Positions 1 through 9,696 are shown, numbered from the stretch's first letter. The stretch: 64,000 nucleotides of DNA from Bacteroides sp. (GCA_014802265.1 JAAVCP010000083.1:1-64000); one strand, 5' to 3'. Translations and numbers: made by a program. Notes: generated by a model from the letters alone, not told the origin.

Positions 1-5
1 GTTTG

Positions 6-79
6 CGCTTCAGGATGGGCTTGAACCAACGACCCCCTGATTAACAGTCAGGTGCTCTAACCAACTGAGCTACTGAAGC
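6..79 (-). tRNA. tRNA-Asn (anticodon GTT)
   Basis: On the minus strand the sequence folds as a cloverleaf: a 7-bp acceptor stem (GCTTCAG with CTGAAGC), a D-loop with AGTTGGTTAGAGC, an anticodon arm CTGACTGTTAATCAG giving anticodon GTT, and a T-arm containing GGTTCAAGCCC. The CCA end is not encoded. It points out of the window's left edge. Confidence 0.96.
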
Positions 80-80
80 A

Positions 81-433
81 TTTTGCTCTTGTGAGAGGTG
101 ATTTGTTTGAGTAAGTGTCTCTCTCAATTGCGGTGCAAAGTTAGTAACTATTTTTATTCTGTGCAAATTTTTGATGAATAATTTTTTAAATAATTTTTAA
201 GCTTATAATTAATATATTGAATAACAGTGATTTATTTAAATAAAAATTTTTATTCTTTTTAGGAAAAATAAGGGTATAAAAGGGCTAAAATACCTTGAAT
301 CTTTTATGGGCATAGTAATATTTTTTAATTTGTAAGGCTACTTTTTTGGTTAATCCATAATTTTATGTACTTTTGCAGTAATTTAACCAGTGGGGGCAAT
401 TAGATGCTCTCCATAAAACTATAATCAATTACC
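81..433. other. AT-rich intergenic stretch upstream of pepT
   Basis: About 350 bases lie between the tRNA gene (minus) and pepT (plus) without a convincing ORF. I see only the pepT promoter at its right end; the rest is A/T runs. No terminator or repeat stands out. Confidence 0.6.
345..375 (+). promoter_or_regulatory. Bacteroidetes-type promoter for pepT-miaA
   Basis: A TTTG -33 element (345-348) is followed after 19 bases by a perfect TAnnTTTG -7 element, TACTTTTG (368-375). Transcription would start near 382, about 50 bases before the pepT ATG. Confidence 0.75.
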
Positions 434-1651
434 ATGACAGTAACAGATCGTTTTCTGAGCTATGTGGCATTTGACACGCAAAGCGATGAAGAAACAAACA
501 TGACCCCCTCAACACCGGGTCAGATGGTGTTTGCAAAATTCCTTAAGGAGGAGCTTGAAAAGATGGGTCTTGAGGAAATCTCATTAGATGAAAATGGCTA
601 TCTTATGGCCACTCTTCCGGCAAACTGCGACAAGGAGGTGCCTGTGGTTGGCTTTATCGCACATCTTGACACATCTCCCGACATGAGCGGCAAGAATGTG
701 AAGCCGCGTATAGTAAAGAATTATAATGGAGAAGACATAACCCTGAATCAGGAACAGGGTATACTCCTTACCCCGGCTGAGTTTCCGGAGCTTCTCAACT
801 ATATAGGTCAGGATCTTATCGTGACTGACGGCACTACGCTGCTTGGTGCGGACGACAAGGCGGGCATTGCAGAGATAGTTTCAGCTGTGGCATACTTGCA
901 GGCACACCCTGAAATCAAACATGGCAAGATACGCATAGCCTTTAATCCGGATGAGGAAATCGGGCAGGGCGCACATAAATTTGACGTTGAGCGATTCGGT
1001 GCGGAGTTTGCTTACACAATGGACGGTGGTGCTGTGGGGGAACTGGAGTATGAGAACTTTAACGCCGCTTCAGCCAAAGTCACCATATTAGGTAGAAATG
1101 TGCATCCCGGCACTGCCAAGCACAAGATGATCAACTCTATGCGTGTGGCTACCCAGTTTATCGTGATGCTTCCGCGTTGGGAGACTCCTGAGCATACTGA
1201 GGGATATGAGGGCTTCTATCACCTTGTGGGTATGGAAGGCACAGTGGAGAAGACAGTTCTCACCTACATTATAAGAGACCACGACCGCGCTCGCTTTGAA
1301 AGCCGTAAGCGTGAAATTGAGCATCTTGTGCGCAAGACAAACATGGAGTTCCCGGGTAGCACATCTGTGGAGATAAAGGATCAATATTATAACATGCGCG
1401 AGAAGATAGAACCTGTAATGCACATCATAGAAGTGGCAGAGAAGGCTATGCGTGAGGCTGGGGTAGAGCCTAAGGTGCAGCCTATCAGAGGTGGTACTGA
1501 CGGTGCACAGCTATCCTTCAAGGGTTTGCCATGTCCTAACATCTTTGCCGGCGGAGAGAATTTCCATGGCCGCTATGAATTTGTGGCAATTCAGGCAATG
1601 GAAAAAGCCACTGATGTGGTGGTCAATATCTGTCGTCTTGTTGCCGAATAA
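434..1651 (+). CDS. pepT: Peptidase T (tripeptide aminopeptidase)
   Basis: A cytosolic zinc aminopeptidase of the M20 family that removes the N-terminal residue from tripeptides. The 405-aa length matches PepT. Metal and catalytic residues sit where expected: HLDTSPD (H77, D79), GADDKAG (D140 bridging), DEEIGQG (E174 catalytic, E175 metal), TMDGG (D about 197), and a C-terminal HGR segment. The start is ATG 434, downstream of a good promoter. miaA follows after 37 bases, so the two are probably cotranscribed. Nothing looks broken. Confidence 0.95.
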   Translation: MTVTDRFLSYVAFDTQSDEETNMTPSTPGQMVFAKFLKEELEKMGLEEISLDENGYLMATLPANCDKEVPVVGFIAHLDTSPDMSGKNVKPRIVKNYNGEDITLNQEQGILLTPAEFPELLNYIGQDLIVTDGTTLLGADDKAGIAEIVSAVAYLQAHPEIKHGKIRIAFNPDEEIGQGAHKFDVERFGAEFAYTMDGGAVGELEYENFNAASAKVTILGRNVHPGTAKHKMINSMRVATQFIVMLPRWETPEHTEGYEGFYHLVGMEGTVEKTVLTYIIRDHDRARFESRKREIEHLVRKTNMEFPGSTSVEIKDQYYNMREKIEPVMHIIEVAEKAMREAGVEPKVQPIRGGTDGAQLSFKGLPCPNIFAGGENFHGRYEFVAIQAMEKATDVVVNICRLVAE

Positions 1652-1688
1652 GATTGAACAGAGCTTTCCTAAAAGCTTGAGATTTTTA

Positions 1689-2603
1689 ATGGAGAAACCG
1701 ACATTAATAGTAATAACAGGGCCGACTGCCAGTGGTAAGTCGGCCCTTGCCGTAGAAGTAGCGCGGCAACTTGACACGGATATTATATCGGCTGACAGCC
1801 GGCAGATATATCATGGAATCCCTATTGTGACTGCCACTCCCACGGAGGAGGAGCGGGGAGGCATCAGTCATCATTTGCTTGATATACTTCCTTTGGAGGC
1901 TTATTACAGTGCATCTGAATTTGAGACCGATTCTCTGCGTATCTTAGATGAAATATTTAAAGAGAAGGCGGCGGCAGTAGTGTGCGGAGGCTCAATGATG
2001 TATGTTGATGCCTTGTGTAATGGAATAGATGAGCTGCCTACGGTGTCAGAGGCAGTGCGTTTCGGACTGATGGAGGAATGGAAAGAGAAAGGGGATGAAT
2101 GGCTATTAGGTGAACTGAGACATTTGGATCCGGTTCATTATGGGCGTGTTGACCAACGGAACATGAAGCGTGTATTTCATGCCGTTGAGATATGCAGAAT
2201 GGCAGGGATGCCCTATAGCTCTATGCTGAGGGGGATAAGAAGAGAGCGACCGTTCCATATAATAAAGGTATGTATGGACGGAGAACGCTCACAACTTTTT
2301 GAAAGAATCAATAAGAGGGTAGAGGTAATGATGGCTGAGGGATTAGAGGAAGAGGCAAGACGTGTTTATCCATTGCGTCATCTCAATTCTCTAAATACTG
2401 TGGGGCTAAAGGAGATGTTTGCCTGGTTTGAGGGAGAAATGACTAAAGACGAGGCAGTGGCACGCATTCAGAAAAACACGCGTGTATATGCCAAGAAACA
2501 ACTTACATGGTATAAGCGAGACCAAGAATTGATTCGTCTTGATTTTACCACACTGCCCTCAGAAAATGCCCGAAAGATTATAGAAATGGTTTCTGATTGT
2601 TAG
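1689..2603 (+). CDS. miaA: tRNA dimethylallyltransferase
   Basis: MiaA transfers a dimethylallyl group to A37 of tRNAs reading UNN codons, the first step of ms2i6A synthesis. The protein is 304 aa from ATG 1689. An in-frame upstream extension to 1491 overlaps pepT and is not MiaA-like, so I reject it. The P-loop GPTASGKS lies at residues 10-17 and the substrate-binding DSRQIY motif near residue 36, with the conserved GGS and later NTVG segments present. It is probably cotranscribed with pepT. Its stop overlaps the stop of the convergent gene at 2600 by 3-4 bases, leaving no room for a dedicated terminator. Confidence 0.94.
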   Translation: MEKPTLIVITGPTASGKSALAVEVARQLDTDIISADSRQIYHGIPIVTATPTEEERGGISHHLLDILPLEAYYSASEFETDSLRILDEIFKEKAAAVVCGGSMMYVDALCNGIDELPTVSEAVRFGLMEEWKEKGDEWLLGELRHLDPVHYGRVDQRNMKRVFHAVEICRMAGMPYSSMLRGIRRERPFHIIKVCMDGERSQLFERINKRVEVMMAEGLEEEARRVYPLRHLNSLNTVGLKEMFAWFEGEMTKDEAVARIQKNTRVYAKKQLTWYKRDQELIRLDFTTLPSENARKIIEMVSDC

Positions 2604-3298
2604 AAATCATATCCGAGAGTAAATGTCCAGGCTTTGTTTTTTCCGCCTTCAACAGGAGACTTCCATACGTTATTTGCCCCGGCAAGATAATGTATTGCAA
2701 AAGAATAATGAGTATCAAATCTAATTCCGGTGCCTATCTTTAATCCCCAGTCGGCAAACCTATTTTTTGCATATTCCACTTTCAGAGGACTTGTAGGGGT
2801 AGGTTGGTCAATCACTTGAATTTTATTGGAATCCGAGGCGTGCAATTTAAACTGGAGATAGGGTCCGGCTTCCAAAAGCCATTGAAGATTATTAGCGATA
2901 TTAAGCTTTATGGATGCCAATACCGGTATAGTAAAATTATAGGTGCGGAGGTGACCTAATTGAGTAAAGTAATCAGCCTCGTTATCTTTGTTTATGTAAT
3001 TTTCAGAATAGGAATAGTTGCCGCTGCGCGATTCAAAGAAAATGCCGGGTTGAATGGAGAGATACTGACGTATGTTAATATCTGCCACTACACCTGCCTC
3101 AAATCCTGAACCCCAACTATTGACATTCCAGGCTGTGAATTTTTCAGAAGGGAAGGTCTTGTTGGACGCATTAACCCCAATTCTTACTCCCAGATTAAAA
3201 AGATTGTCAGCAGGCTCTGTTGACAGGAATTCAACGGCATAAGTTGATAAGGCACAAAGCGACAACAATATTGTTGTCATAATAGATTTCATATTCAT
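2600..3298 (-). CDS. Outer membrane beta-barrel protein (PorT-like family)
   Basis: A secreted, probably outer-membrane-embedded small barrel of about 232 aa. A signal peptide (MKSIMTTILLSLCALSTYA) precedes alternating hydrophobic/aromatic strands, and the C-terminus ends in an aromatic (TLGYDF), typical of beta-barrels. The frame is open to 3361, but a perfect -7 promoter element at 3359-3366 lies over that upstream ATG, so translation should start at 3298 (or 3292, directly at the signal peptide). Family: outer membrane beta-barrel domain as in many Bacteroidetes proteins of unknown ligand. I cannot give a specific function. Confidence 0.8.
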   Translation of the reverse strand: MNMKSIMTTILLSLCALSTYAVEFLSTEPADNLFNLGVRIGVNASNKTFPSEKFTAWNVNSWGSGFEAGVVADINIRQYLSIQPGIFFESRSGNYSYSENYINKDNEADYFTQLGHLRTYNFTIPVLASIKLNIANNLQWLLEAGPYLQFKLHASDSNKIQVIDQPTPTSPLKVEYAKNRFADWGLKIGTGIRFDTHYSFAIHYLAGANNVWKSPVEGGKNKAWTFTLGYDF

Positions 3299-3358
3299 AG
3301 TCTTAGTGGTTATGTTTGTATGACAATAATGAGCTGCAAATGTTACAGCTATCGGGCA

Positions 3359-3366
3359 CAAAATTA
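3359..3366 (-). promoter_or_regulatory. -7 promoter element of the beta-barrel gene
   Basis: TAATTTTG on the minus strand matches TAnnTTTG exactly. Transcription would start near 3350, which rules out the ATG at 3361 and supports the start at 3298 or 3292. The -33 element is weak. Confidence 0.6.
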
Positions 3367-3436
3367 CAAAAAAACTTTATAATTGTAACAAGCTGGTGGA
3401 AATAATGCTCTCGAAGCCAATGTAGAAAACTTACAA

Positions 3437-3470
3437 TCCGGGACCCGGCAGTCACTGCCAAGATCCCGGA
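3437..3470 (-). terminator. Strong hairpin after the SGNH hydrolase gene
   Basis: Two stacked perfect stems, TCCGGGA/TCCCGGA (3437-3443 with 3464-3470) and GGCAGT/ACTGCC (3447-3452 with 3454-3459), separated by a small internal loop. It lies just downstream of the minus-strand gene ending at 3532. There is no clean T-run, so it may stabilise the 3' end rather than act as an intrinsic terminator. Confidence 0.5.
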
Positions 3471-3531
3471 CCTCGAGTTATGTAAGCCGGAAAATATTTT
3501 AAATCAATTTTATATTTATAGGAGAACCCTC

Positions 3532-4281
3532 TTAAAGTTCTTCCTTCATTCTTTTATAGATGAAAGTTTGTCCGCGAGACATTGATCCCTTCTCCGGAGG
3601 ATTTAGAGAATTAAACTTCAATTCAGTGTTGTCCGGAATCCATGCTACCACATTGTCAATCCAAACTTCAATGCCTGCTTTATCAGGGTGAGGGTTAGAT
3701 GCGCTTTGGCGAGGAAGATCCATGTCTGAACTTCTGAAGTAATGTTCGCTCCCCATCTCAGATTCAAGCCAGTCATTAAGGTCATTTCCTTCATCATGTC
3801 CTGGCCATGATGGGGGACCAATCCATAAAAACGGTGTGTCGCCAATACTGCTTTTTATATTTTCGATTGCCGTTTTAAGATTCTTTTCAGGATTTTGCTC
3901 AAAAAGCTCATTCATTCCGAGACTGATGAATACTGCATCGGGACTTTGTTCCTCAATAATTTCACGGAGTTTAGGTGCATTTCCCCATTTTTTGATTGTT
4001 GAGCCGTCCCACACAATTGTGGCAACCTCAAAATCATTTAATTCTCCATAAGCATTTAGCCTCTCTGCCATCCACCCTGTCATTGAATCGCCCAAAAACA
4101 ATACTTTTTTAATGGGCTTCTCAGTCGTGACATCAACGCTTTGTGAAGCGGTGGTATCGGAATCGATATCCGTGTTACCGGCAGGGACTTGAGCGTGTGT
4201 ACCAAGAACTCCTGCAAGGTCCGCGAGTAAAAGCAGAGCGGCAAAGCGCTTAATAACTGTGTGAAACCATATTATCTTCAT
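3532..4281 (-). CDS. Secreted SGNH/GDSL-type hydrolase
   Basis: A 249-aa exported esterase/acylhydrolase-fold protein. An N-terminal hydrophobic segment (about 10-30) serves as signal peptide, followed by a Thr/Ser/Asp-rich linker. The SGNH blocks are visible: block I GDSM (catalytic Ser), an SLGMNE block (Gly/Asn), and block V near the C-terminus with Asp and His (HPDKAG). The family includes peptidoglycan- and polysaccharide-modifying esterases; the substrate here cannot be read from sequence. The gene stands alone between the beta-barrel gene and divergent trpS. Confidence 0.8.
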   Translation of the reverse strand: MKIIWFHTVIKRFAALLLLADLAGVLGTHAQVPAGNTDIDSDTTASQSVDVTTEKPIKKVLFLGDSMTGWMAERLNAYGELNDFEVATIVWDGSTIKKWGNAPKLREIIEEQSPDAVFISLGMNELFEQNPEKNLKTAIENIKSSIGDTPFLWIGPPSWPGHDEGNDLNDWLESEMGSEHYFRSSDMDLPRQSASNPHPDKAGIEVWIDNVVAWIPDNTELKFNSLNPPEKGSMSRGQTFIYKRMKEEL

Positions 4282-4420
4282 ACTTAATTAAATTCAATTT
4301 AAATAAATCGTCAGAATCTACGATGCTTATAATATAACAATGATATAGGCAAAAAAGATTTGATAAGAATAAAAAAAATTAAAAGATGCTGGATTTTGAG
4401 GATTTAAAATAAAAAATTCT

Positions 4421-4428
4421 TAATTTTG
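4421..4428 (+). promoter_or_regulatory. -7 promoter element of trpS
   Basis: TAATTTTG matches TAnnTTTG. A TTTTG (4394-4398) lies 22 bases upstream as a loose -33. The predicted 5' leader is about 60 bases. Confidence 0.6.
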
Positions 4429-4494
4429 CAATTCTAAACAGCATACTATCTTTAAAGAAAGCATGGGCTTACCCCATAAACATATATCAGAGAT

Positions 4495-5559
4495 ATGAAA
4501 GAAAACAAGGATAAGAAAATTGTGCTCAGCGGAATCCGAGCTACCGGGAACCTGCATCTGGGCAATTATTACGGAGCATTGAGCAAGTTTGTAAGAATGC
4601 AGGACGACTATGACTGCCGTTATTTTGTGGCAGACCTGCATGCGCTCACCACCCACCCTGATCCTAAGATGCTTCATGAGAATGTGAAAGACATCATAGC
4701 AGAGTATCTGGCTGCCGGACTTGATCCGGAGAAAAATGTGCTTTATGTGCAGAGTGATGTGCCGGAGATTTCAGAGATGTATCTTTTGATGAATATGCAT
4801 GTGGGCATAGGTGAGCTTATGCGCACAGCCTCTTTTAAAGACAAGGCAAGGAAGGCACTTGGCATCACTTCTGACTCAGATGAGATAGAGAAGGAGATTA
4901 TAGGCAATCAAACCAATCAGAGGGTAAATGCCGGACTGCTTACTTATCCCACTCTGATGGCTGTAGACATCTTAATTCATCATGCCGACTTTGTGCCTGT
5001 GGGAAAAGACCAGGAACAGCATCTTGAGCTGACACGCCGCTTTGCCCGTCGCTTCAATTCATTCTATAAGACCGAATATTTCGGGGAGCCTGTCAATTTT
5101 AATTTCGGAGGTGAGGCTGTGAAGGTTCCGGGTTTGGACGGTTCAGGCAAGATGGGAAAGAGCGAAGGTAACTGCATATATCTTATTGACGATGAAAAGA
5201 CGCTGCGCAAGAAAGTGATGCGTGCTGTCACTGACGAGGGTCCGAAAGAACCTAACTCTCCCGTGAGCCAGCCTGTCGAAAATCTGTTTACATTGATGAA
5301 TCTTGTTTCCGGACCCGATGTGGTTGATCACTATCGCAAGGCATATTCTGACTGTTCTATCCGTTATGGCGACATGAAGAAGCAGCTTGCCGAAGACATT
5401 CTGAAAGTCACTCTTCCAATTCGCGAGAGAATACTTGACATAAGAAACAATGACGAGTATCTGTCGAAGGTGATACGCAGAGGCGGGGAGCAGGCACGGG
5501 CATATGCAGCAGACACCCTTAAAGATGTACGTGAAATTATGGGTATCCGTAAGTTTTGA
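4495..5559 (+). CDS. trpS: Tryptophanyl-tRNA synthetase
   Basis: A class I aminoacyl-tRNA synthetase that charges tRNA-Trp in the cytosol. The 354-aa length fits bacterial TrpRS. The HIGH-type motif is TGNLHLGNYYGA (HLGN at 21-24) and the KMSKS-type loop is GKMGKSEG (about residues 218-225). The Trp-pocket region is also typical. The stop codon is followed 2 bases later by the ATG of the membrane protein at 5562, so the two genes are cotranscribed. Confidence 0.96.
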   Translation: MKENKDKKIVLSGIRATGNLHLGNYYGALSKFVRMQDDYDCRYFVADLHALTTHPDPKMLHENVKDIIAEYLAAGLDPEKNVLYVQSDVPEISEMYLLMNMHVGIGELMRTASFKDKARKALGITSDSDEIEKEIIGNQTNQRVNAGLLTYPTLMAVDILIHHADFVPVGKDQEQHLELTRRFARRFNSFYKTEYFGEPVNFNFGGEAVKVPGLDGSGKMGKSEGNCIYLIDDEKTLRKKVMRAVTDEGPKEPNSPVSQPVENLFTLMNLVSGPDVVDHYRKAYSDCSIRYGDMKKQLAEDILKVTLPIRERILDIRNNDEYLSKVIRRGGEQARAYAADTLKDVREIMGIRKF

Positions 5560-5561
5560 TT

Positions 5562-6791
5562 ATGGCATTAAATTGGATATGGATTGCATTTTTCGCAATC
5601 GCATTCATCATGGCGGCAGGGCGTACCATATTATATGGTGACCTTGCCGTCTGGTCTGATATAATGAACAGCTCCTTCAGCCAGGCAGCCTTTGCGTTTG
5701 AAATCTCTTTAGGGTTGACCGGCGTGCTTACCCTTTGGCTCGGCATAATGAAGATAGGGGAGAAAGGGGGAGTAATCAATTATTTCGGCAGACTTATAAG
5801 CCCATTTTTTTCGCGGTTGTTCCCCGGTATACCAAAAGATCACCCTGCAATGGGAGCTATTTTCATGAACATTTCTGCCAATATGCTTGGGCTTGACAAT
5901 GCCGCCACTCCAATGGGGCTTCAGGCAATGCAAGAGATGCAGAAACTTAATGACAAGAAAGATACTGCCACTGACGCAATGATAATGTTTCTGGTGCTTA
6001 ACTCTTCGGGACTGTGTCTTATCCCTATAAGCATCATGATGTATAGGGCGCAGGGTGGGGCCTCAAACCCTACCGATATTTTCCTGCCGATATTAATTGC
6101 TACTGCCATTGCCACCCTTGTCGGGTTAGTGGCATTGTGTATAAAGCAGAAAATAAAAATGGACTGGGTTATATGGAGTTGGCTGTTAGGAATAGGGGCT
6201 GTGGTGACGGCTGTGGTTATGTATTTTAACTCCTTACCAGCAGACCGGGTAGAACTCTATTCAACTTTTGCTGCAAACGTCATTCTCTTCTGCGTCATAA
6301 TTGCATTTATAGGGGCAGGTGTAAGAAAACGCATAAATGTATATGACACATTTATAGAAGGCGCTAAGGAAGGATTTAAGACAGCGGTTATGATAATCCC
6401 ATATCTGGTGGCGATATTGGTAGCCATCGGAATGTTTCGTGCATCAGGGGCACTTGATGCCTTCACCTCATGGGTTGAAACAGGGGTTGGAGCATTGGGT
6501 TTTGATACTCAATGGGTTGGTGCCCTGCCCACGATGTTGATGAAACCTTTGAGTGGCAGTGGGTCGTGTGCCATGATGCTTGATGTTATGAAGGAACATG
6601 GGGCGGATGCCTTTGTTAGCAGAGTGGCAGCGGCAGTAAGAGGGTCTACTGACACGACCTTTTATATTCTGGCAGTCTATTTTGGCAGTGTAGGAGTAAT
6701 GAAGACTCGTTATGCCGCCGGGTACGCGTTGCTCGCCGATCTTACCGGGGCAGTTGCGGCAGTAATAGTAGCCTACTTCTTTTTTGGGTAA
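5562..6791 (+). CDS. Nucleoside-recognition/SpmA-SpmB type membrane protein
   Basis: A 409-aa polytopic inner membrane protein with two copies of the 'nucleoside recognition' (Gate) domain, arranged like fused SpmA (N-terminal half) and SpmB (C-terminal half). The SpmA-like signature includes MNISANMLGLDNAATPMG and the SpmB half has LMKPLSGSG and RGSTDTTFY. SpmA/B are spore-core dehydration proteins in Firmicutes, but this fused form is common in non-sporulating Bacteroidetes, where its role is unknown (transport is the usual guess). The start is ATG 5562, 2 bases after the trpS stop; a TTG at 5556 is less likely. Confidence 0.85.
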   Translation: MALNWIWIAFFAIAFIMAAGRTILYGDLAVWSDIMNSSFSQAAFAFEISLGLTGVLTLWLGIMKIGEKGGVINYFGRLISPFFSRLFPGIPKDHPAMGAIFMNISANMLGLDNAATPMGLQAMQEMQKLNDKKDTATDAMIMFLVLNSSGLCLIPISIMMYRAQGGASNPTDIFLPILIATAIATLVGLVALCIKQKIKMDWVIWSWLLGIGAVVTAVVMYFNSLPADRVELYSTFAANVILFCVIIAFIGAGVRKRINVYDTFIEGAKEGFKTAVMIIPYLVAILVAIGMFRASGALDAFTSWVETGVGALGFDTQWVGALPTMLMKPLSGSGSCAMMLDVMKEHGADAFVSRVAAAVRGSTDTTFYILAVYFGSVGVMKTRYAAGYALLADLTGAVAAVIVAYFFFG

Positions 6792-6850
6792 AAGGGTATT
6801 GAGTTTTAGGGTGAAACAAAATAAATTTAATTTTTTTTAATATTTTTTGG

Positions 6851-7008
6851 TATTTTTGTTTGCAGTGTAAGATTATTTGTGTAATTTAGCGACCGAAATC
6901 TCACAAACACTACTCTCTGTGAGATGAGCGAGTCTTTAAACCCTGTGGTAGTTTACCACATAATGTTCATTAACCCAAGGCAAACACTACCTTAAATCTA
7001 AACATAAT
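6851..7008 (+). promoter_or_regulatory. Promoter and two-hairpin leader of ald
   Basis: TATTTTTG (6851-6858) matches TAnnTTTG. The roughly 140-base leader holds two perfect hairpins: TCTCACA/TGTGAGA (6899-6924) and TGTGGTA/TACCACA with a 3-base loop (6944-6960). Neither has a T-run. They could be mRNA-stability or regulatory elements; I do not recognise a known riboswitch. Confidence 0.55.
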
Positions 7009-8115
7009 ATGAAGATCGGTATTCCGAAAGAAATAAAGAATAATGAAAACCGCGTGGGCGCAACCCCGGCGGGTGTGAAAGAACTCGTTAAGCATGGGCA
7101 CGAAGTCTATGTTCAGCATACTGCCGGTGAGGGCAGTGGTTTCCCCGATGCAGAATATGAGGCAGCCGGTGCGAAGATTCTCCCCACAATAGAAGATGTG
7201 TATGCCACAGGCGATATGATCATAAAGGTAAAGGAGCCTATTGAGCCTGAGTATAAACTCTGCCGCAAGGGTCAGGTACTGTTTACATATTTCCATTTTG
7301 CCAGCGATCGTCCTCTTACAGAGGCAATGGTAGAGAGTGGTGCAATCTGTATAGCCTATGAGACAGTCCGTGACCGTCAGGGGACCCTTCCCCTTCTCAT
7401 TCCTATGAGTGAGGTTGCTGGCAGAATGTCAGTGCAAGAAGGTGCTCGTTTCCTTGAAAAGCCTCAGGGTGGCAGAGGTGTCCTCTTGGGTGGTGTCCCG
7501 GGAGTTCGTCCGGCAAAAGTACTCGTTCTTGGAGCAGGTGTGGTAGGTCGCAATGCTGCCCTTATGGCAGCAGGTCTTGGTGCTGATGTGACAATATGCG
7601 ATATATCCCTTCCCGTTCTCCGTCATTGCTCGGAGGTGATGCCCAAGAATGTTAAGACATTATATAGCTCACAGCATAATATAGAGCAAGAACTTCCGGA
7701 TACTGATCTCGTGATTGGTTCTGTGCTCATTCCCGGAGCAAAGGCTCCTCATTTGATCACTAAAGATATGGTGAAGCTGATGCGTCCCGGCTCAGTGATG
7801 GTAGACGTTGCTATTGACCAAGGTGGTTGCTTCGAAACTTCTCACCCCACAACTCACAGCGAGCCTACATATTTGGTAGACGGCGTTGTGCAGTATGCAG
7901 TTGCCAATATCCCGGGTGCAGTGCCGTTTACTTCTACTCTGGCACTCACAAATGCCACTCTCCCATATGCCCTTCGTCTTGCTGACTTGGGTTGGGTTGA
8001 GGCATGCAAGAAAGATCCGGGTCTTGCTGACGGCGTAAATGTTGTTGACGGTAAGATTACATTCAAGGCAGTGGCAGAAGCATTTGATATGGAATACACT
8101 CCTCTGAAATTGTAA
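7009..8115 (+). CDS. ald: Alanine dehydrogenase
   Basis: A cytosolic NAD-dependent enzyme interconverting L-alanine and pyruvate plus ammonia. The 368-aa length is typical. R15 in the NRVG segment, K75 in KVKEP and H96 in the FHFA segment match substrate-binding and catalytic residues of the family; the Rossmann motif [14 protein letters not shown] follows at about 168-182, and [10 protein letters not shown] holds the catalytic Asp. A monocistronic transcript is likely: a promoter with structured leader lies upstream and an intrinsic terminator downstream. Confidence 0.96.
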   Translation: MKIGIPKEIKNNENRVGATPAGVKELVKHGHEVYVQHTAGEGSGFPDAEYEAAGAKILPTIEDVYATGDMIIKVKEPIEPEYKLCRKGQVLFTYFHFASDRPLTEAMVESGAICIAYETVRDRQGTLPLLIPMSEVAGRMSVQEGARFLEKPQGGRGVLLGGVPGVRPAKVLVLGAGVVGRNAALMAAGLGADVTICDISLPVLRHCSEVMPKNVKTLYSSQHNIEQELPDTDLVIGSVLIPGAKAPHLITKDMVKLMRPGSVMVDVAIDQGGCFETSHPTTHSEPTYLVDGVVQYAVANIPGAVPFTSTLALTNATLPYALRLADLGWVEACKKDPGLADGVNVVDGKITFKAVAEAFDMEYTPLKL

Positions 8116-8177
8116 TCGCTTAAAGAAATAGCATAATACTTATATCACATAGTAACCTATATCATCATGATTTTCTG

Positions 8178-8214
8178 AGCCGGACTCCGCGAAGGATTCC
8201 GGCTTACTTTTTTT
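8178..8214 (+). terminator. Intrinsic terminator of ald
   Basis: AGCCGGA/TCCGGCT stem (8178-8184 with 8198-8204), with an extra TCC/GGA pair inside, followed by a run of T (TACTTTTTTT). Confidence 0.8.
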
Positions 8215-8226
8215 AGTGGGGATTTT

Positions 8227-9531
8227 CTATAGTCGAGAAATATGAAGTAGTTCACAGTCCCGGTAGTAGTGATGGAGTATGTCCTTATAGTTATAGCCTT
8301 TATGAGCCATCATGGCAGCCCCAATTTGGCATAGTCCGACTCCATGTCCCCAACCGGCTCCGTGAAATATAAATTTGTAGTTGGAATCGGTTGAGCTTGA
8401 AGTAATCTCTTTTGTTATTGTGAAGGCGGAGCTGTATAGGTGTGAGCGACTTAGTATGCGCCTTATCTCAAGTTCCTTGCCAATTACCATGGTCCGTTTG
8501 GACCCAACTATTTTAAGCCTTATTATCCTTCCGGAGACACCTCGTTGCATGGGTATAAGATGGAGGATCATACCGAAGTCAATGCCGGATCTTTCTCTTA
8601 CAATCTCGCTGAGTTCTATGGGTGTGTATTCTTTTTTCCAACGATAGAAATCAGTAGTCTCAAGATCATATACATTAAGCACTTGACTTAATACCTCTCG
8701 GTTCTGAGTGTTGCAGAAAGCCGTTGGCTCTGTCTCAATCCAACTCTGAGTGTTTTCTTCTTTCGTCAGGTCGAATTTACTATGCTTATTTATATTTGCA
8801 GAGATATAATCTATTCCGGGAGCAAGATAGGGGTGAGGTGTGTCGTCCCAGCAGTTTTCAAATTTTTCAAATGCACCTCCACAGCATTTAGAGAATCGTG
8901 TGTCTGCTATTTCCCCTTTATATGTAAGAATGATGCCCTCTGTGGCTTTGACAGCGTTTATTGCATTATGGTTAGTGATTCGTGTCACTCCCTGATAGCG
9001 TTGACAATGGTCGTCAGCACATACATCAAATCCTATATGTTGTGAGTCGTCATACCATCTTATTCTTTCGTTAGGTGTGTCAATCATACCATTATTATTG
9101 AGTAGATTGGTAGTATTCCGATGCAATATCCGAGCTACTACCCAACTGCGTGATATTACAGCATGGGCTTTAAGAAATTCCAGGGAAGCGTTGGCACACA
9201 TCTCACTTGATATGACGCTTACCAGATAATCTTCAACAGACAGGATATTGATCAGGGTAATATCCTTACCATTGTTTCTCAATATAAGGTTTCCTTTAAA
9301 TCGCTGAGTCTCCTTCCTTTGCCAGTGAAAATCTTTACCAATTATAATATTTTTAACTTCAAAGAATGAGCTGTCGGGAATTTCGGGAATAAAAATCTCT
9401 TCTTTGGCGGTTAAGTTACGTGCATCGTAGGTATAATCTCCTGTTATTATTTCTGATTTATCATTGTGGAAAACTCCAATAAACCTAATCTCAACTTTTG
9501 ATGCTATAAGCAGTCCTATTCTTATTTTCAT
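8227..9531 (-). CDS. SpoIID/LytB domain protein
   Basis: A 434-aa protein with the SpoIID/LytB (stage II sporulation D-like) domain. Typical blocks are the LSVEDYLVSVISSEM segment (about residues 95-110), the ALKAHAVISRSW-like helix, CCGG in the middle, and a C-terminal GAGWGHGVGLCQIGAAMMA. In Firmicutes, SpoIID is a lytic transglycosylase for peptidoglycan and LytB enhances an amidase; in non-sporulating Bacteroidetes the domain probably acts on peptidoglycan as well. No clear signal peptide is seen; the N-terminus may be only weakly hydrophobic. A -7 element TAAATTTG lies at 9568-9575. Confidence 0.85.
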   Translation of the reverse strand: MKIRIGLLIASKVEIRFIGVFHNDKSEIITGDYTYDARNLTAKEEIFIPEIPDSSFFEVKNIIIGKDFHWQRKETQRFKGNLILRNNGKDITLINILSVEDYLVSVISSEMCANASLEFLKAHAVISRSWVVARILHRNTTNLLNNNGMIDTPNERIRWYDDSQHIGFDVCADDHCQRYQGVTRITNHNAINAVKATEGIILTYKGEIADTRFSKCCGGAFEKFENCWDDTPHPYLAPGIDYISANINKHSKFDLTKEENTQSWIETEPTAFCNTQNREVLSQVLNVYDLETTDFYRWKKEYTPIELSEIVRERSGIDFGMILHLIPMQRGVSGRIIRLKIVGSKRTMVIGKELEIRRILSRSHLYSSAFTITKEITSSSTDSNYKFIFHGAGWGHGVGLCQIGAAMMAHKGYNYKDILHHYYRDCELLHISRL

Positions 9532-9567
9532 AATTGGGTATAAAGATCAATTTTAACTTTCAAATTA

Positions 9568-9575
9568 CAAATTTA
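9568..9575 (-). promoter_or_regulatory. -7 promoter element of the SpoIID/LytB gene
   Basis: TAAATTTG on the minus strand, about 40 bases upstream of the ATG at 9531. No convincing -33. Confidence 0.45.
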
Positions 9576-9608
9576 TATAAAATTATTCATCTGGGATATA
9601 TTTTGATA

Positions 9609-9660
9609 AAAGAGAACTGCGTAGTTATGACCATGAATGTCATAGCTACGCAGCTCTCTT
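9609..9660 (-). terminator. Terminator of the 811-aa secreted protein gene
   Basis: A long nearly perfect inverted repeat (arms of about 22 bases containing CTGCGTAG/CTACGCAG and TATGAC/GTCATA, loop of about 9) followed on the minus strand by TTTTATC. It lies between the gene ending at 9697 and the promoter of the next minus-strand gene. Confidence 0.8.
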
Positions 9661-9696
9661 ACTTTCAGTTGGAATGGTATTGGAATAATATTTTTA

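Noticed and set aside
1491..1688. N-terminal extension of miaA
   Set aside because: It overlaps pepT in another frame, and MiaA homology starts at the ATG at 1689.
5562..6791. Sign of a spore-former (SpmA/SpmB)
   Set aside because: The fused form and the SpoIID-like protein are common in non-sporulating Bacteroidetes; no other sporulation genes are present.
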